DNA of 33,997 nt from Candidatus Gallacutalibacter stercoravium (GTDB lineage: Bacteria > Bacillota > Clostridia > Oscillospirales > Acutalibacteraceae): contig DVJE01000041.1 of NCBI GenBank assembly GCA_018716975.1, positions 1-33,997 on the forward strand. Reading direction: 5' to 3'. Positions 15,589 to 23,061 of the stretch are shown piece by piece. The position numbers and the translations under genes are program-made. Every line of letters starts with the position of its first letter. Within the stretch, counting starts at the first letter, position 1. The notes below the pieces were generated by a model. It was not told where the DNA came from. It searched no databases and saw nothing but the letters and a program-made list of their open reading frames with translations.

Positions 15589-15617
15589 ATCATAAGTCAA
15601 GAAAAGAAATCTGTCAA
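15589..15617 (-). promoter_or_regulatory. Promoter of the aroF-tyrA-aroB-aroA-aroC-pheA operon
   Basis: On the minus strand TTGACA (15617-15612), 17-bp spacer, TATGAT (15594-15589). Predicted start near 15582. The -35 box contains the TGA stop of aroK. Confidence 0.75.
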
Positions 15618-16183
15618 CCTTTGCGCACAGAAAATTCCGCCGGTTCAGTGTTTAAGTGCAGCTCCGTTAAAATTTTGTCGCAAACCTTTTTGGGCGGCGC
15701 ACCCGCAGATATTACATAATCGGCAGCCGCGCGGTACAAGGGCAGGCGCGCTTCGTAAAGCTCCTGCATAGCCTTGTCGCGATCCGCCCGTTGCAGCAAG
15801 GGGCGCGTTGTATCGGCATACAGGCGGCGCTTAACATCGTTTAAGGTTACGTCCAGCAGCACAATTTTACCGGTGCGCTTTAAGGCAAGCACATTGCGTG
15901 CAAAGATTAGGGCCCCGCCGCCGGTGGCGATAACTTGGCCTGTGCGCCCGGATAACTCCACCGCTGCCTCATACTCCAGCTCGCGAAAGCGATCTTCGCC
16001 GAACTGAGCGAAAATTTCGCTTATTGCCATGCCCGAACGCTGTTCAATGTGTGCATCCATATCGATAAAGGGGAGCGATAGCAGCCGGGCCAATTTGCGG
16101 CCCACTGTGCTTTTGCCGCACCCCATAAAGCCGCAAAGCACAATGTTGTAGGGGAGCGCTGCGGGATTTGCGGGATTACACAT
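15614..16183 (-). CDS. aroK: Shikimate kinase
   Basis: ATP-dependent phosphorylation of shikimate, fifth pathway step. 189 residues from the chosen start: Walker A GFMGCGKSTVG (about residues 18-28), shikimate-binding FIDMDAHIE (about 41-49), DRFRELE with the conserved Arg, IATGGGALIF (about 86-95) and the lid TTRPLLQRADR. Start ATG 16183 follows AAGGAG at eight nt; a TTG two codons upstream is too close to that site. It lies 52 bp after aroE on the same strand. Its stop codon is part of the -35 box of the following promoter, so aroE-aroK form a unit that can be transcribed separately from, or read into, the larger operon. Confidence 0.95.
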   Translation of the reverse strand: MCNPANPAALPYNIVLCGFMGCGKSTVGRKLARLLSLPFIDMDAHIEQRSGMAISEIFAQFGEDRFRELEYEAAVELSGRTGQVIATGGGALIFARNVLALKRTGKIVLLDVTLNDVKRRLYADTTRPLLQRADRDKAMQELYEARLPLYRAAADYVISAGAPPKKVCDKILTELHLNTEPAEFSVRKG

Positions 16184-16235
16184 AGCCAATCTCCTTTCTG
16201 CTAAAATACAAAAACGCCGGTATCAAGAAAGGCGA

Positions 16236-17078
16236 TTAGCCGAAAATGCGCCGTAGCTCTTTGGCGCTGTCTTCGCAAAGCTGGTCGATATCGGCCTCTT
16301 GGTAAGTGGAACCGTCCCAATGCAAATGAGAGGCAGCGGCCTGCCACACCAACATAGGCATGCCGTCGACGGTGCGGCAACCTAGTGCCCGGGCCTTGCG
16401 CAACAGTAAAGTGTCTTGCGGATTATAAACCGCGTCAAAAACAGCGCTGCAATTTGAAAGCACGCTGTCGTCTACCGGGCAAGATTCGATATCTGGATAC
16501 ATACCGGCGGGCGTTGCATTTACCAGCAGATCCATAAATCCATCCAGCCTATCCAGCAAGCAGGTATCCAGCTGGGCGTGCAAAACGTTGGCCAAAATAT
16601 CGCCGGCCAGCTTGGCCGCCCGGCTTAAGCTGGAAGGACGCACGGCCAGGGTAACCGAACAACCGGCCCTCGCCGCCTCAAAAGCGATGGCTCGCGCCGC
16701 GCCGCCTGCGCCTATAATCACCACACGCCCCCACAAGGGAATGCCCGCATGGCTGAGAGCCCGCACAAAGCCCTGGGCGTCGGTGGAGTATCCTACCGAA
16801 ACTTCGCCGTTTTTTACGGTGTTTACCGAACCGCATAAAGCGGCGCGGCGATCCAATTTATCCAAAAAGGGAATAATCGCTTGCTTATGGGGTATGGTGA
16901 TATTATAGCCGTCCAACGCGCGCAATTGGGGCAGGGCGCTTTTCAGTTCGCCGGGGGCAATATCCAGTGCCTGGTAGTCGGCCGGTTGCTTGGCTAGCTC
17001 AAACAGCCGGCGATTGATAAAAGGCGACAGGGTGTGGCCGATGGGATGGCCGATAACGGCGTATTGCTTTTTTAACAC
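16236..17078 (-). CDS. aroE: Shikimate dehydrogenase
   Basis: NADPH-dependent reduction of 3-dehydroshikimate to shikimate. 280 residues: substrate domain with YAVIGHPIGHTLSPFINRRLFE (shikimate-binding Ser near residue 16), YNITIPHKQAIIPFLD with the catalytic Lys, GSVNTV, then the Rossmann motif VVIIGAGGAARAIAFEA (about 125-141), NATPAGMYP and DAVYNPQDT. Start GTG 17078 is chosen because the family begins with about six residues before the YAVIGHPIGHS-type motif and GAGG lies at nine nt; the frame is open to 17165 without a site. It is first in the minus-strand aromatic cluster and divergent from acpP. Confidence 0.93.
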   Translation of the reverse strand: MLKKQYAVIGHPIGHTLSPFINRRLFELAKQPADYQALDIAPGELKSALPQLRALDGYNITIPHKQAIIPFLDKLDRRAALCGSVNTVKNGEVSVGYSTDAQGFVRALSHAGIPLWGRVVIIGAGGAARAIAFEAARAGCSVTLAVRPSSLSRAAKLAGDILANVLHAQLDTCLLDRLDGFMDLLVNATPAGMYPDIESCPVDDSVLSNCSAVFDAVYNPQDTLLLRKARALGCRTVDGMPMLVWQAAASHLHWDGSTYQEADIDQLCEDSAKELRRIFG

Positions 17079-17158
17079 GGCAAAAACCTCACTTTTCTTG
17101 GAAATAATAGCCGGGCGCAGGAAAACAGCAACAAATGCGCAAAATTGGAATTTGGTTA

Positions 17159-17187
17159 TTGACAAAGCGTATAATTACTAATAATAT
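17159..17187 (+). promoter_or_regulatory. Probable acpP promoter
   Basis: TTGACA at 17159-17164, 17-bp spacer, TAATAT at 17182-17187. Predicted start near 17194, giving a long 5' untranslated region of about 240 nt. Confidence 0.55.
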
Positions 17188-17193
17188 GTGGAT

Positions 17194-17432
17194 ATGGAAA
17201 TGCTTCCGTTGCCCAGTGTTTAGGCAAAAGGCCCGCTGTGCAGACATGCGCAGGTAGGTACCCATCATTGTACACGAAGGGGCCGGTTTTGTCTATATCG
17301 GAATGTGCGGTGCCTTGTGAATAACAGGCTTGGCAGCCGGAAAAGCTAGCCGGCTTTGCTGTTGCGCAGGTTGCATGGGCAGGAATCTTTTTATTTTCAA
17401 ATATTTTATTTAGAGAGGAAGGAGTTCACTGC
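17194..17432 (+). other. Long 5' region of acpP without a gene
   Basis: No ORF with a ribosome binding site is seen. It contains a stem of AGCCGG (17335-17340 region) with CCGGCT about 15 nt further on, followed by TTTG, and G/C-rich tracts in the middle that may fold. No known riboswitch signature was recognised. Just before acpP the sequence is T-rich, then GGAAGGAG is the ribosome binding site. Confidence 0.3.
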
Positions 17433-17660
17433 ATGGTACTGGAGAAAGTGAAAGCAATACTCAGCGAGCAGTTTGATGTTGAGGAGGATTCTATCACCGC
17501 CGATACCTCTATCGCCGAAGATTTGGGCGCTGATTCGCTGGATGTTGTGGATTTGCTGATGTCTTTGGAAGATGAGTTTGAAATCGAGATCCCCGACGAA
17601 GAAATTGAAAACATCAAGACGGTCGGCGAATTGGTGAAGTATATTGAGGGCAACATGTAA
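17433..17660 (+). CDS. acpP: Acyl carrier protein
   Basis: Carrier of growing acyl chains in type II fatty acid synthesis, 75 residues, strongly acidic. The phosphopantetheine attachment serine is Ser35 in [18 protein letters not shown], the universal DSL motif. Length and sequence ([19 protein letters not shown]) are those of the primary metabolic carrier rather than of a polyketide module. Start ATG 17433 follows GAAGGAG at about nine nt. No other fab gene lies beside it, which is unusual since acpP often sits in a fab cluster. A strong terminator follows at 17685-17715. Confidence 0.95.
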   Translation: MVLEKVKAILSEQFDVEEDSITADTSIAEDLGADSLDVVDLLMSLEDEFEIEIPDEEIENIKTVGELVKYIEGNM

Positions 17661-17684
17661 GTAAAAGCGGCTTGCCCGAATAAA

Positions 17685-17715
17685 GGTCCGCTGTGCGCCT
17701 GCACGGCGGGCTTTT
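17685..17715 (+). terminator. Intrinsic terminator of acpP
   Basis: GTCCGC-T-GTGC (17685-17694 region) pairs with GCAC-G-GCGGGC (to 17710) with G-U pairs, followed by TTTTT (17711-17715). Confidence 0.75.
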
Positions 17716-17879
17716 TCTGTTTGTTATTGACAAGATGGTGCGCAGAAATTGCTGGTATGGTAGCAATGCAAACGCCGCAGCTTCCCCTACTTTGGGGAGG
17801 GTTAAAATCTTTGCATTTGCCGTTGTACTGAAAAAAATTGTCTTTTTGTTTTATTATGAAAAAGCATATGAAAAACGGG

Positions 17880-17908
17880 TTGAAATCCCGTGGGCAATTC
17901 CCTATAAT
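17880..17908 (+). promoter_or_regulatory. Promoter of the decarboxylase subunit operon
   Basis: TTGAAA at 17880-17885, 17-bp spacer, TATAAT at 17903-17908. Predicted start near 17915. Upstream, 17716-17879 shows only a small hairpin (CTTCCCC/GGGGAGG near 17787-17808) and no gene. Confidence 0.65.
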
Positions 17909-17980
17909 ATGGTAGAGCATGTGGGTCGTTTGCCTGCGTGTAAGTAAAAAATGGAAGGATTTGTAAAAGGAGGGTCTTTG

Positions 17981-19108
17981 TTGTCGGATTTCTCGTTTCT
18001 GCTGGATGGGGTAAAAGCCATTACTCCACAGATGCTGGTGATGTGGATCATCGGCGGGCTGCTGATTTTTATTGCGCTAAAGTGGGATATGGAACCTGCC
18101 CTGCTGCTGCCTATGGGATTCGGCGCTATTCTGGTTAATCTCCCCTTCACCGGTGTGCTGGGGGAAGAAGGCATTATCCAATGGCTGTTCGACATTGGTA
18201 TTCTCGCTTCAGAAGCATTCCCGCTGCTGTTGTTTGTGGGCATCGGCGCCATGATCGATTTTGGGCCGCTGCTGTCTAACCCCAAGATGCTGCTCTTTGG
18301 CGGTGCTGCTCAGTTCGGCATCTTCCTTACCGTTGTGCTGGCTGTGCTGCTGGGCTTCCCTTTGAAAGACGCTATGTCTATTGGTGTTATCGGTGCGGCC
18401 GATGGCCCCACCTCTATCATGGTATCGCAGCGCCTAGAAAGCAATTATATGGGCGCGATTGCGGTGGCGGCTTACTCTTATATGGCATTGGTACCCATTA
18501 TTCAGCCTTTGGCTATCAAGATGGTTACCACCAAAAAAGAGCGTACTATCCATATGCCCTATAACCCGGCTTCGGTTTCCAAAACCACCAAGATTCTGTT
18601 CCCGATTATTGTAACGATTATTGCTGGTTTGATAGCGCCCAAATCGGTGGCACTGGTGGGCTTTTTGATGTTCGGCAACCTGCTGCGCGAATGCGGCAAG
18701 CTAGAAAGCCTGTCTCAAACCGCCCAGGGCCCGCTGGCAAACCTGATTACCATTTTCCTTGGTATCACCATTGCTTTCCAAATGCAGGCGAATCAATTCC
18801 TCAGCTGGGGCACCTTGATAGTTATGGGCTTGGGCTTGTTTGCCTTTATTTTTGATACAGTTGGCGGCGTGTTGTTTGCCAAACTTATTAACCTGTTTTT
18901 GCCCCATGATAAGAAAATCAACCCCATGGTAGGCGGCGCGGGCATTTCTGCCTTCCCAATGTCTGCCCGGGTCATTCAGAAAATGGCGCTGAAAGAAGAC
19001 AACCAAAACCATCTGCTGATGCATGCGGTGGGCGCTAATGTGGCTGGGCAAATCGGCTCGGTTGTAGCAGGCGGTATTATTCTTTCGTTGGCTGCTACCA
19101 TGCTATAA
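17981..19108 (+). CDS. oadB: Na+-translocating decarboxylase, beta subunit (OadB/GcdB type)
   Basis: Membrane subunit that decarboxylates carboxybiotin and pumps Na+ outward. 375 residues, many helices. Diagnostic stretches are ITPQMLVMWIIGGLLIFIALKW, LLFVGIGAMIDFGPLL, IGAADGPTSIMVS with the essential Asp, VAAYSYMALVPIIQP with the conserved Tyr, GGAGISAFPMSARV and HAVGANVAGQIGSVVAGG with the conserved Asn and Ser. Start TTG 17981 is preferred because AAAGGAGG ends seven nt upstream; an ATG at 17951 in the same frame has no ribosome binding site. It is followed by a gamma-type subunit. The alpha carboxyltransferase and biotin carrier are not in the window, so the substrate (oxaloacetate, methylmalonyl-CoA or glutaconyl-CoA) cannot be stated. 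Confidence 0.9.
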   Translation: MSDFSFLLDGVKAITPQMLVMWIIGGLLIFIALKWDMEPALLLPMGFGAILVNLPFTGVLGEEGIIQWLFDIGILASEAFPLLLFVGIGAMIDFGPLLSNPKMLLFGGAAQFGIFLTVVLAVLLGFPLKDAMSIGVIGAADGPTSIMVSQRLESNYMGAIAVAAYSYMALVPIIQPLAIKMVTTKKERTIHMPYNPASVSKTTKILFPIIVTIIAGLIAPKSVALVGFLMFGNLLRECGKLESLSQTAQGPLANLITIFLGITIAFQMQANQFLSWGTLIVMGLGLFAFIFDTVGGVLFAKLINLFLPHDKKINPMVGGAGISAFPMSARVIQKMALKEDNQNHLLMHAVGANVAGQIGSVVAGGIILSLAATML

Positions 19109-19123
19109 AGGAGGAGTGACGGA

Positions 19124-19339
19124 ATGTTGGGTACGGATTTGATACGCGCGTTTCAAAGCGTGATGGGCCCGGTGGAGACTGCTGACATCTGGAACTCCCT
19201 GTGGCTGATGTTGCAAGGCATGGCCGGTATCTTTGTGGTAATGGCCTTGATATTCATTGTAATCTTAGTGCTGGGCGCGGTGAATAAACGCAAAAAAGCA
19301 GCACAGGACGATGATGAAAATAATACAAGCAGCCGGTAA
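19124..19339 (+). CDS. Decarboxylase gamma-like small membrane subunit
   Basis: Small protein of 71 residues with one membrane helix (LMLQGMAGIFVVMALIFIVI, about residues 28-47, continuing with LVLGAV) followed by a basic and then acidic tail (KRKKAAQDDDENN). This is the OAD_gamma layout: a single anchor whose C-terminal tail holds the alpha subunit in the oxaloacetate decarboxylase family. It starts 15 bp after the beta subunit with AAAGGAGG upstream, so both are cotranscribed. The sequence is short and fast-evolving; identification rests on topology and neighbour. Confidence 0.75.
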   Translation: MLGTDLIRAFQSVMGPVETADIWNSLWLMLQGMAGIFVVMALIFIVILVLGAVNKRKKAAQDDDENNTSSR

Positions 19340-19349
19340 CGTGTGAAAT

Positions 19350-19382
19350 ATAGCGCCGCCTTGCCTGGCAAGGCGGCGCTAT
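19350..19382. repeat. 33-bp near-perfect palindrome between oadG-like gene and proS
   Basis: ATAGCGCCGCCTTGCC and its exact complement flank a single central T at 19366, giving 16 paired positions. No T-run follows on either strand. It is probably a terminator-like or RNA-processing hairpin, or a protein site. Confidence 0.6.
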
Positions 19383-19446
19383 GCTTGCCCAAAGGTTTGT
19401 GTTGCGCAGGACGCCTTGAAAAATAGACAAGAAGTGAGGAAGTTTT

Positions 19447-20886
19447 ATGGCGAGTCAGAAAAAGATGGTGGAAGCCATCACCTCAATGGAAGAGGATTTT
19501 TCCAAATGGTATACCGATGTGGTAAAAAAAGCGGAACTGGTGGATTATTCTAGCGTGAGAGGCTGCATGATCATCCGCCCTTACGGCTATGCCATTTGGG
19601 AAAATATTCAAAAGGATTTGGATGCCCGGTTTAAAAAGACCGGTCACGAGAATGTTTATATGCCCCTGTTTATCCCCGAAAGCTTGCTGCAAAAGGAAAA
19701 GGATCACGTGCAGGGCTTTGCCCCAGAGGTGGCTTGGGTTACCCAGGGCGGGGAGGAAGAGCTGACCGAGCGGCTGTGCGTGCGCCCCACTTCTGAGGTG
19801 CTTTTCTGCGACCATTATGCAAAGATTATCAATTCCTACCGGGATTTGCCTAAGCTGTATAACCAGTGGTGCTCGGTAGTCCGGTGGGAGAAAACCACCC
19901 GCCCCTTCCTGCGTTCGGCGGAGTTCTTGTGGCAGGAGGGCCACACCATGCACGAAACGGCCCAAGAGGCGCGGGAAGAAACCCAGCGCATGCTGCACGT
20001 TTACGCTGATTTCTATAAAGAGACCTTGGCGATCCCTGCCCTCATCGGCCGCAAAACCGAAAAAGAAAAGTTTGCCGGCGCGTTGGAAACCTACACCATT
20101 GAGCCCATGATGCACAACGGCGTGGCGCTGCAGGGCGGCACCTCCCACTACTTTGGCGATGGATTTGCCAAGAGCTTTGGCATTACCTTTACCGGGCGGG
20201 ATAATACCCTGCAAAGCCCCTTCCAAACTTCTTGGGGGGTATCCACCCGCATGATCGGTGCCATTATCATGGTGCATGGCGATGACAATGGCCTGGTGTT
20301 GCCCCCCAAGGTGGCGCCCATCCAGGTGGTTGTGCTGCCGGTGGCCCAGCATAAGCCCGGCGTATTGGAAAAAGCGCGTCAGCTGGCAGATCGCCTTGGT
20401 GAAACCTACCGGGTAAAGCTGGATGACTCCGACAATTCTCCCGGCTGGAAGTTCAGCGAATATGAAATGAAGGGCGTGCCGCTGCGCTTGGAGATCGGCC
20501 CCAAGGATATCGAAAATAATCAGTGCGTGTTGGTGCGGCGCGACAACCGGCAAAAGCGCTTTGTCCCCTTGGATCAGTTGGAACAGGCGGTGGCCGAAGA
20601 GTTGGCCGCCGTGCACGAGGGTTTGTATCAGCGCGCTCTTGATAATCTGCACGAAAAAATGCACACAGCCCGCACCCACGAAGAATTTTTAGATATCGCT
20701 GCTAACAAACCAGGCTTTATCAAAGCCATGTGGTGCGGAGATTCCGCCTGTGAGGATAAGCTTAAGGAGGAAACCGGCGGCGTTAAATCCCGCTGCATCC
20801 CCTTTGAAGAGGAGCATGTGGCGGATACCTGCGTATGCTGCGGCCGCCCCGCCAAGCACCAGGTGTATTGGGGCAGGCAGTATTAA
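19447..20886 (+). CDS. proS: Prolyl-tRNA synthetase, archaeal/eukaryotic type
   Basis: Charges tRNA-Pro. 479 residues, close to the length of the archaeal-type enzyme and lacking the INS editing insertion of the bacterial type. Class II motifs are visible: [19 protein letters not shown] (motif 1 region), [23 protein letters not shown] (motif 2, about residues 146-168) and [20 protein letters not shown] (motif 3, about 263-282). An anticodon-binding domain follows, then a C-terminal zinc domain with [10 protein letters not shown] and [18 protein letters not shown]. Start ATG 19447 follows a GTGAGGAAG site. The type is common in Clostridia and Mycoplasma. Confidence 0.95.
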   Translation: MASQKKMVEAITSMEEDFSKWYTDVVKKAELVDYSSVRGCMIIRPYGYAIWENIQKDLDARFKKTGHENVYMPLFIPESLLQKEKDHVQGFAPEVAWVTQGGEEELTERLCVRPTSEVLFCDHYAKIINSYRDLPKLYNQWCSVVRWEKTTRPFLRSAEFLWQEGHTMHETAQEAREETQRMLHVYADFYKETLAIPALIGRKTEKEKFAGALETYTIEPMMHNGVALQGGTSHYFGDGFAKSFGITFTGRDNTLQSPFQTSWGVSTRMIGAIIMVHGDDNGLVLPPKVAPIQVVVLPVAQHKPGVLEKARQLADRLGETYRVKLDDSDNSPGWKFSEYEMKGVPLRLEIGPKDIENNQCVLVRRDNRQKRFVPLDQLEQAVAEELAAVHEGLYQRALDNLHEKMHTARTHEEFLDIAANKPGFIKAMWCGDSACEDKLKEETGGVKSRCIPFEEEHVADTCVCCGRPAKHQVYWGRQY

Positions 20887-21011
20887 GCCGTGCTACCGGA
20901 TTGCGATGTTCCAATAAAGTAATCACATTCGGCGCCTTTGTTTTTCTTTTTATAAACAATAAGCTCGCCAGTATATGTTACAATAGCGCCAAAAGAAAGG
21001 GGGATGCCAAA

Positions 21012-21884
21012 ATGAATACCATTTGGTCGCACTATGTGCAGGGTGTAAAGACCTTGTATTATACCCGTAAACTGCGGTTTGACAATAGATTTGCACAGCA
21101 GTATCAAGCGCTGTTTGGGTTGGACGCCGGGCAGGAGATCAAGATTCTTGAAATCGGCTGCGGCCCCGGAGCCCTTGCAGGCGCTCTTCACCGTTGGTAC
21201 CCCAATGCAGAAATAACAGCAGTAGATCGCGATAGTGCATTTATCTGTTTTGCCAAAGAGCACGAAAAAGGCATTGTATTCCTAGAGGGCGATGCTACGG
21301 CACTCCCATTTAAAGACAATACCTTTGATGTTACCATCTCCAATACAGTGAGCGAACACATTGCCCCTCAACAATTCTATGGAGAACAACTGCGTGTACT
21401 CAAGCCCGGCGGAGTCTGCCTAGTGCTTTCCTCCCGAAAGGGGATCCATCTTGCCCCGCATTGCGTTGCTCCCGATACATATGAACAACAATTCTGGAAA
21501 AAGGCGCAACAGTACGACGATGCTATGACGAAGTTCGCTGTATGCCAATACCCCATGAGCGAAATGGAGCTGCCCGCCGCTATGGAAAAATATGGTTTTC
21601 ATGAGATTAAAACCGGTTATGCAACCATTGACCTCACCCCGGATCATCCAAAGTTCCCGGCCATATTGGCCCGCGAAATAATAAATGCCTCCCGGCAAAC
21701 CGAATTAGACAGCATTGACATGGTGCTGCACAACATGCCCGCGTATTTTACGGCAGAAGAAGCGGAAAAAATGAAAAGCATCATAAATGCCAAGTATGAC
21801 GTCCGAATCGAACAATATGACTGCGGTGAAAAGCAATGGGATACGAGCGTGTCAATCATTATGGTGGTGCGCGGTATTAAGTAA
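21012..21884 (+). CDS. Class I SAM-dependent methyltransferase
   Basis: Predicted methyltransferase of 290 residues, cytosolic. The Rossmann motif I is ILEIGCGPGALAGALHRW (about residues 45-62), then the acidic residue in ITAVDRDS, FLEGDATALPFKDNTFDVTISN (motif II/III area) and LRVLKPGGVCLVLSS. This is the Methyltransf_11/25 type. The C-terminal 120 residues are not recognised and should set the substrate, which is unknown. Start ATG 21012 has AAAGGGGG upstream; the frame is open further upstream into the end of proS but without a site. It follows proS by about 125 bp and ends before a set of terminator hairpins. Confidence 0.85.
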   Translation: MNTIWSHYVQGVKTLYYTRKLRFDNRFAQQYQALFGLDAGQEIKILEIGCGPGALAGALHRWYPNAEITAVDRDSAFICFAKEHEKGIVFLEGDATALPFKDNTFDVTISNTVSEHIAPQQFYGEQLRVLKPGGVCLVLSSRKGIHLAPHCVAPDTYEQQFWKKAQQYDDAMTKFAVCQYPMSEMELPAAMEKYGFHEIKTGYATIDLTPDHPKFPAILAREIINASRQTELDSIDMVLHNMPAYFTAEEAEKMKSIINAKYDVRIEQYDCGEKQWDTSVSIIMVVRGIK

Positions 21885-21987
21885 AACAATAAAATCCGTG
21901 ATGAACAGGCGCACGTAGCCTGAAGATATCCACATAATAAAGAAACCAAGTGTTTTCAGTCTTTTATATTTTAAGCTGTTATACAGC

Positions 21988-22037
21988 GCATCAAAAAGCA
22001 ATCATCAAGCTTTTTGATGCCGTGTAACGGCTTTTTT
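21988..22037 (+). terminator. Tandem hairpin terminator after the methyltransferase gene
   Basis: GCATCAAAAAG (21988-21998) pairs perfectly with CTTTTTGATGC (22010-22020); it is followed immediately by GCCGT/ACGGC (22019-22031) and six T (22032-22037). A third small hairpin GCTGT/ACAGC lies just upstream (about 21975-21987). Confidence 0.75.
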
Positions 22038-22269
22038 ATTTGCACATTTTTGCGTGGAAAGCCATATGAGAAAGCACTGCTTTTGGTGAACAAAAGCCAA
22101 CTTACGTGGCGAATGATCGAATGGTCAGTTATTTTTAACGGCCGCTTACCCGGCAGGGTATTTAGGACTTAACATAGCGCCTATATGATAATAAAGAAAA
22201 ATACAAGGACGAATGAAAAGCTGAAAAAGAAAAGGCGCATTTGTTCAGACTTAGGAGGGGTTTTACAAA
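22038..22269 (+). other. Upstream region of the exported-protein pair
   Basis: No gene seen. A TATGAT at 22184-22189 is a possible -10 box, but the sequence 17 bp upstream (TTTAGG) is a poor -35. The ribosome binding site AGGAGGGG lies about nine nt before the ATG at 22270. Confidence 0.35.
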
Positions 22270-23061
22270 ATGCTAAGAAGAAGGAGAAAGATGTTTTCCC
22301 TGATGCTTGCCACATTGGCAGCGGTGGGAATCGTCTCGCTTGGCTCCGTTTTAGCGATGGCTGAAAGCGGTAGCGACGGCGGCATGACAGTGACTACATC
22401 TTTTGAGGACAATCAACTTACCATGGACATCAGCGGCATTGCGCACACGCAAAAGGATCAGATGCTAACCTATACCCTGGTGCAAGAAGAGGCCGGTTCC
22501 TCCCAGGAGCAGTTGATCTATACCGACGCAAAATATATCAATGGGCAAGACGCGATCACGTTGTCGTTCCCGGTGTCGGTTTCGTCGCTAGAGGACTGCG
22601 TTCTTGTGGTAAACAACGAGGTTGGGGATCAAAAAGTGGTAATCGACTTCTCTTCTAAAACCAGTTCGGAGCAACCCGATAGCTCCTCATCCAGCAGTGA
22701 AGATCCGGGCAGCAGCTCTTCTTCTGCCAGTGAGGCCCCGGACAGTTCCACGCCCGAAAGCGAAGCCCCAGAGAGCCAGCCTTCCAGCACAGGTTCAGAT
22801 GGTTCCTCCACCAGTAGTTCCCCCGAGCAGGGCGGTGATATTTCCAATAGCTCCAGCGTTTCAGAGGCGTCAGACAGCAGCGCACCGGATGCGCCGTCGG
22901 TTTCAGACGGCGGATCACAGTCTGAAAACCAAGCCGCAACAGGCGACGGCGTCAGCCTGTATCTTCCCGCTATTATGGGGCTTGCAGCCTGTTCGGTTAT
23001 CGTGGCAGTAGGCCTAATTCGCAGCAAATCGTTAAACAAGGAGGATTCGTCACGTGAATAG
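22270..23061 (+). CDS. Exported Ser-rich protein with C-terminal membrane or wall anchor
   Basis: 263 residues. A basic N-terminus and hydrophobic core (MLATLAAVGIVSLGSVLAMA) form a signal peptide to about residue 31. A folded-looking, probably beta-rich part (about 35-128) is followed by a low-complexity linker of Ser, Pro, Glu and Asp (about 130-220), typical of a wall-spanning region. Near the end QAATGDGVSLYLP precedes a hydrophobic helix (about 230-250) and a polar tail RSKSLNKEDSSRE. AATGD resembles the xPxTGD sorting signals of clostridial proteins, but the Pro is missing and the tail is longer than usual, so simple membrane anchoring is equally possible. The function is not recognised. 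The 3' end overlaps the next gene by 8 bp. Confidence 0.75.
   Translation: MLRRRRKMFSLMLATLAAVGIVSLGSVLAMAESGSDGGMTVTTSFEDNQLTMDISGIAHTQKDQMLTYTLVQEEAGSSQEQLIYTDAKYINGQDAITLSFPVSVSSLEDCVLVVNNEVGDQKVVIDFSSKTSSEQPDSSSSSSEDPGSSSSSASEAPDSSTPESEAPESQPSSTGSDGSSTSSSPEQGGDISNSSSVSEASDSSAPDAPSVSDGGSQSENQAATGDGVSLYLPAIMGLAACSVIVAVGLIRSKSLNKEDSSRE

Noticed and set aside
17693-17947. 84-codon plus-strand frame between acpP and the beta subunit gene
   Set aside because: It starts inside the acpP terminator stem and has no ribosome binding site; its sequence shows no protein-like pattern.
19483-20679. A 398-codon open frame on the minus strand
   Set aside because: It lies fully antisense to proS, whose motifs are clear. 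The translation has no recognisable domain and no ribosome binding site; it is a by-product of GC-rich codon use.
20835-21011. N-terminal extension of the methyltransferase frame into the end of proS
   Set aside because: No ribosome binding site, translation without family similarity, and a good start with a G-rich site exists at 21012.
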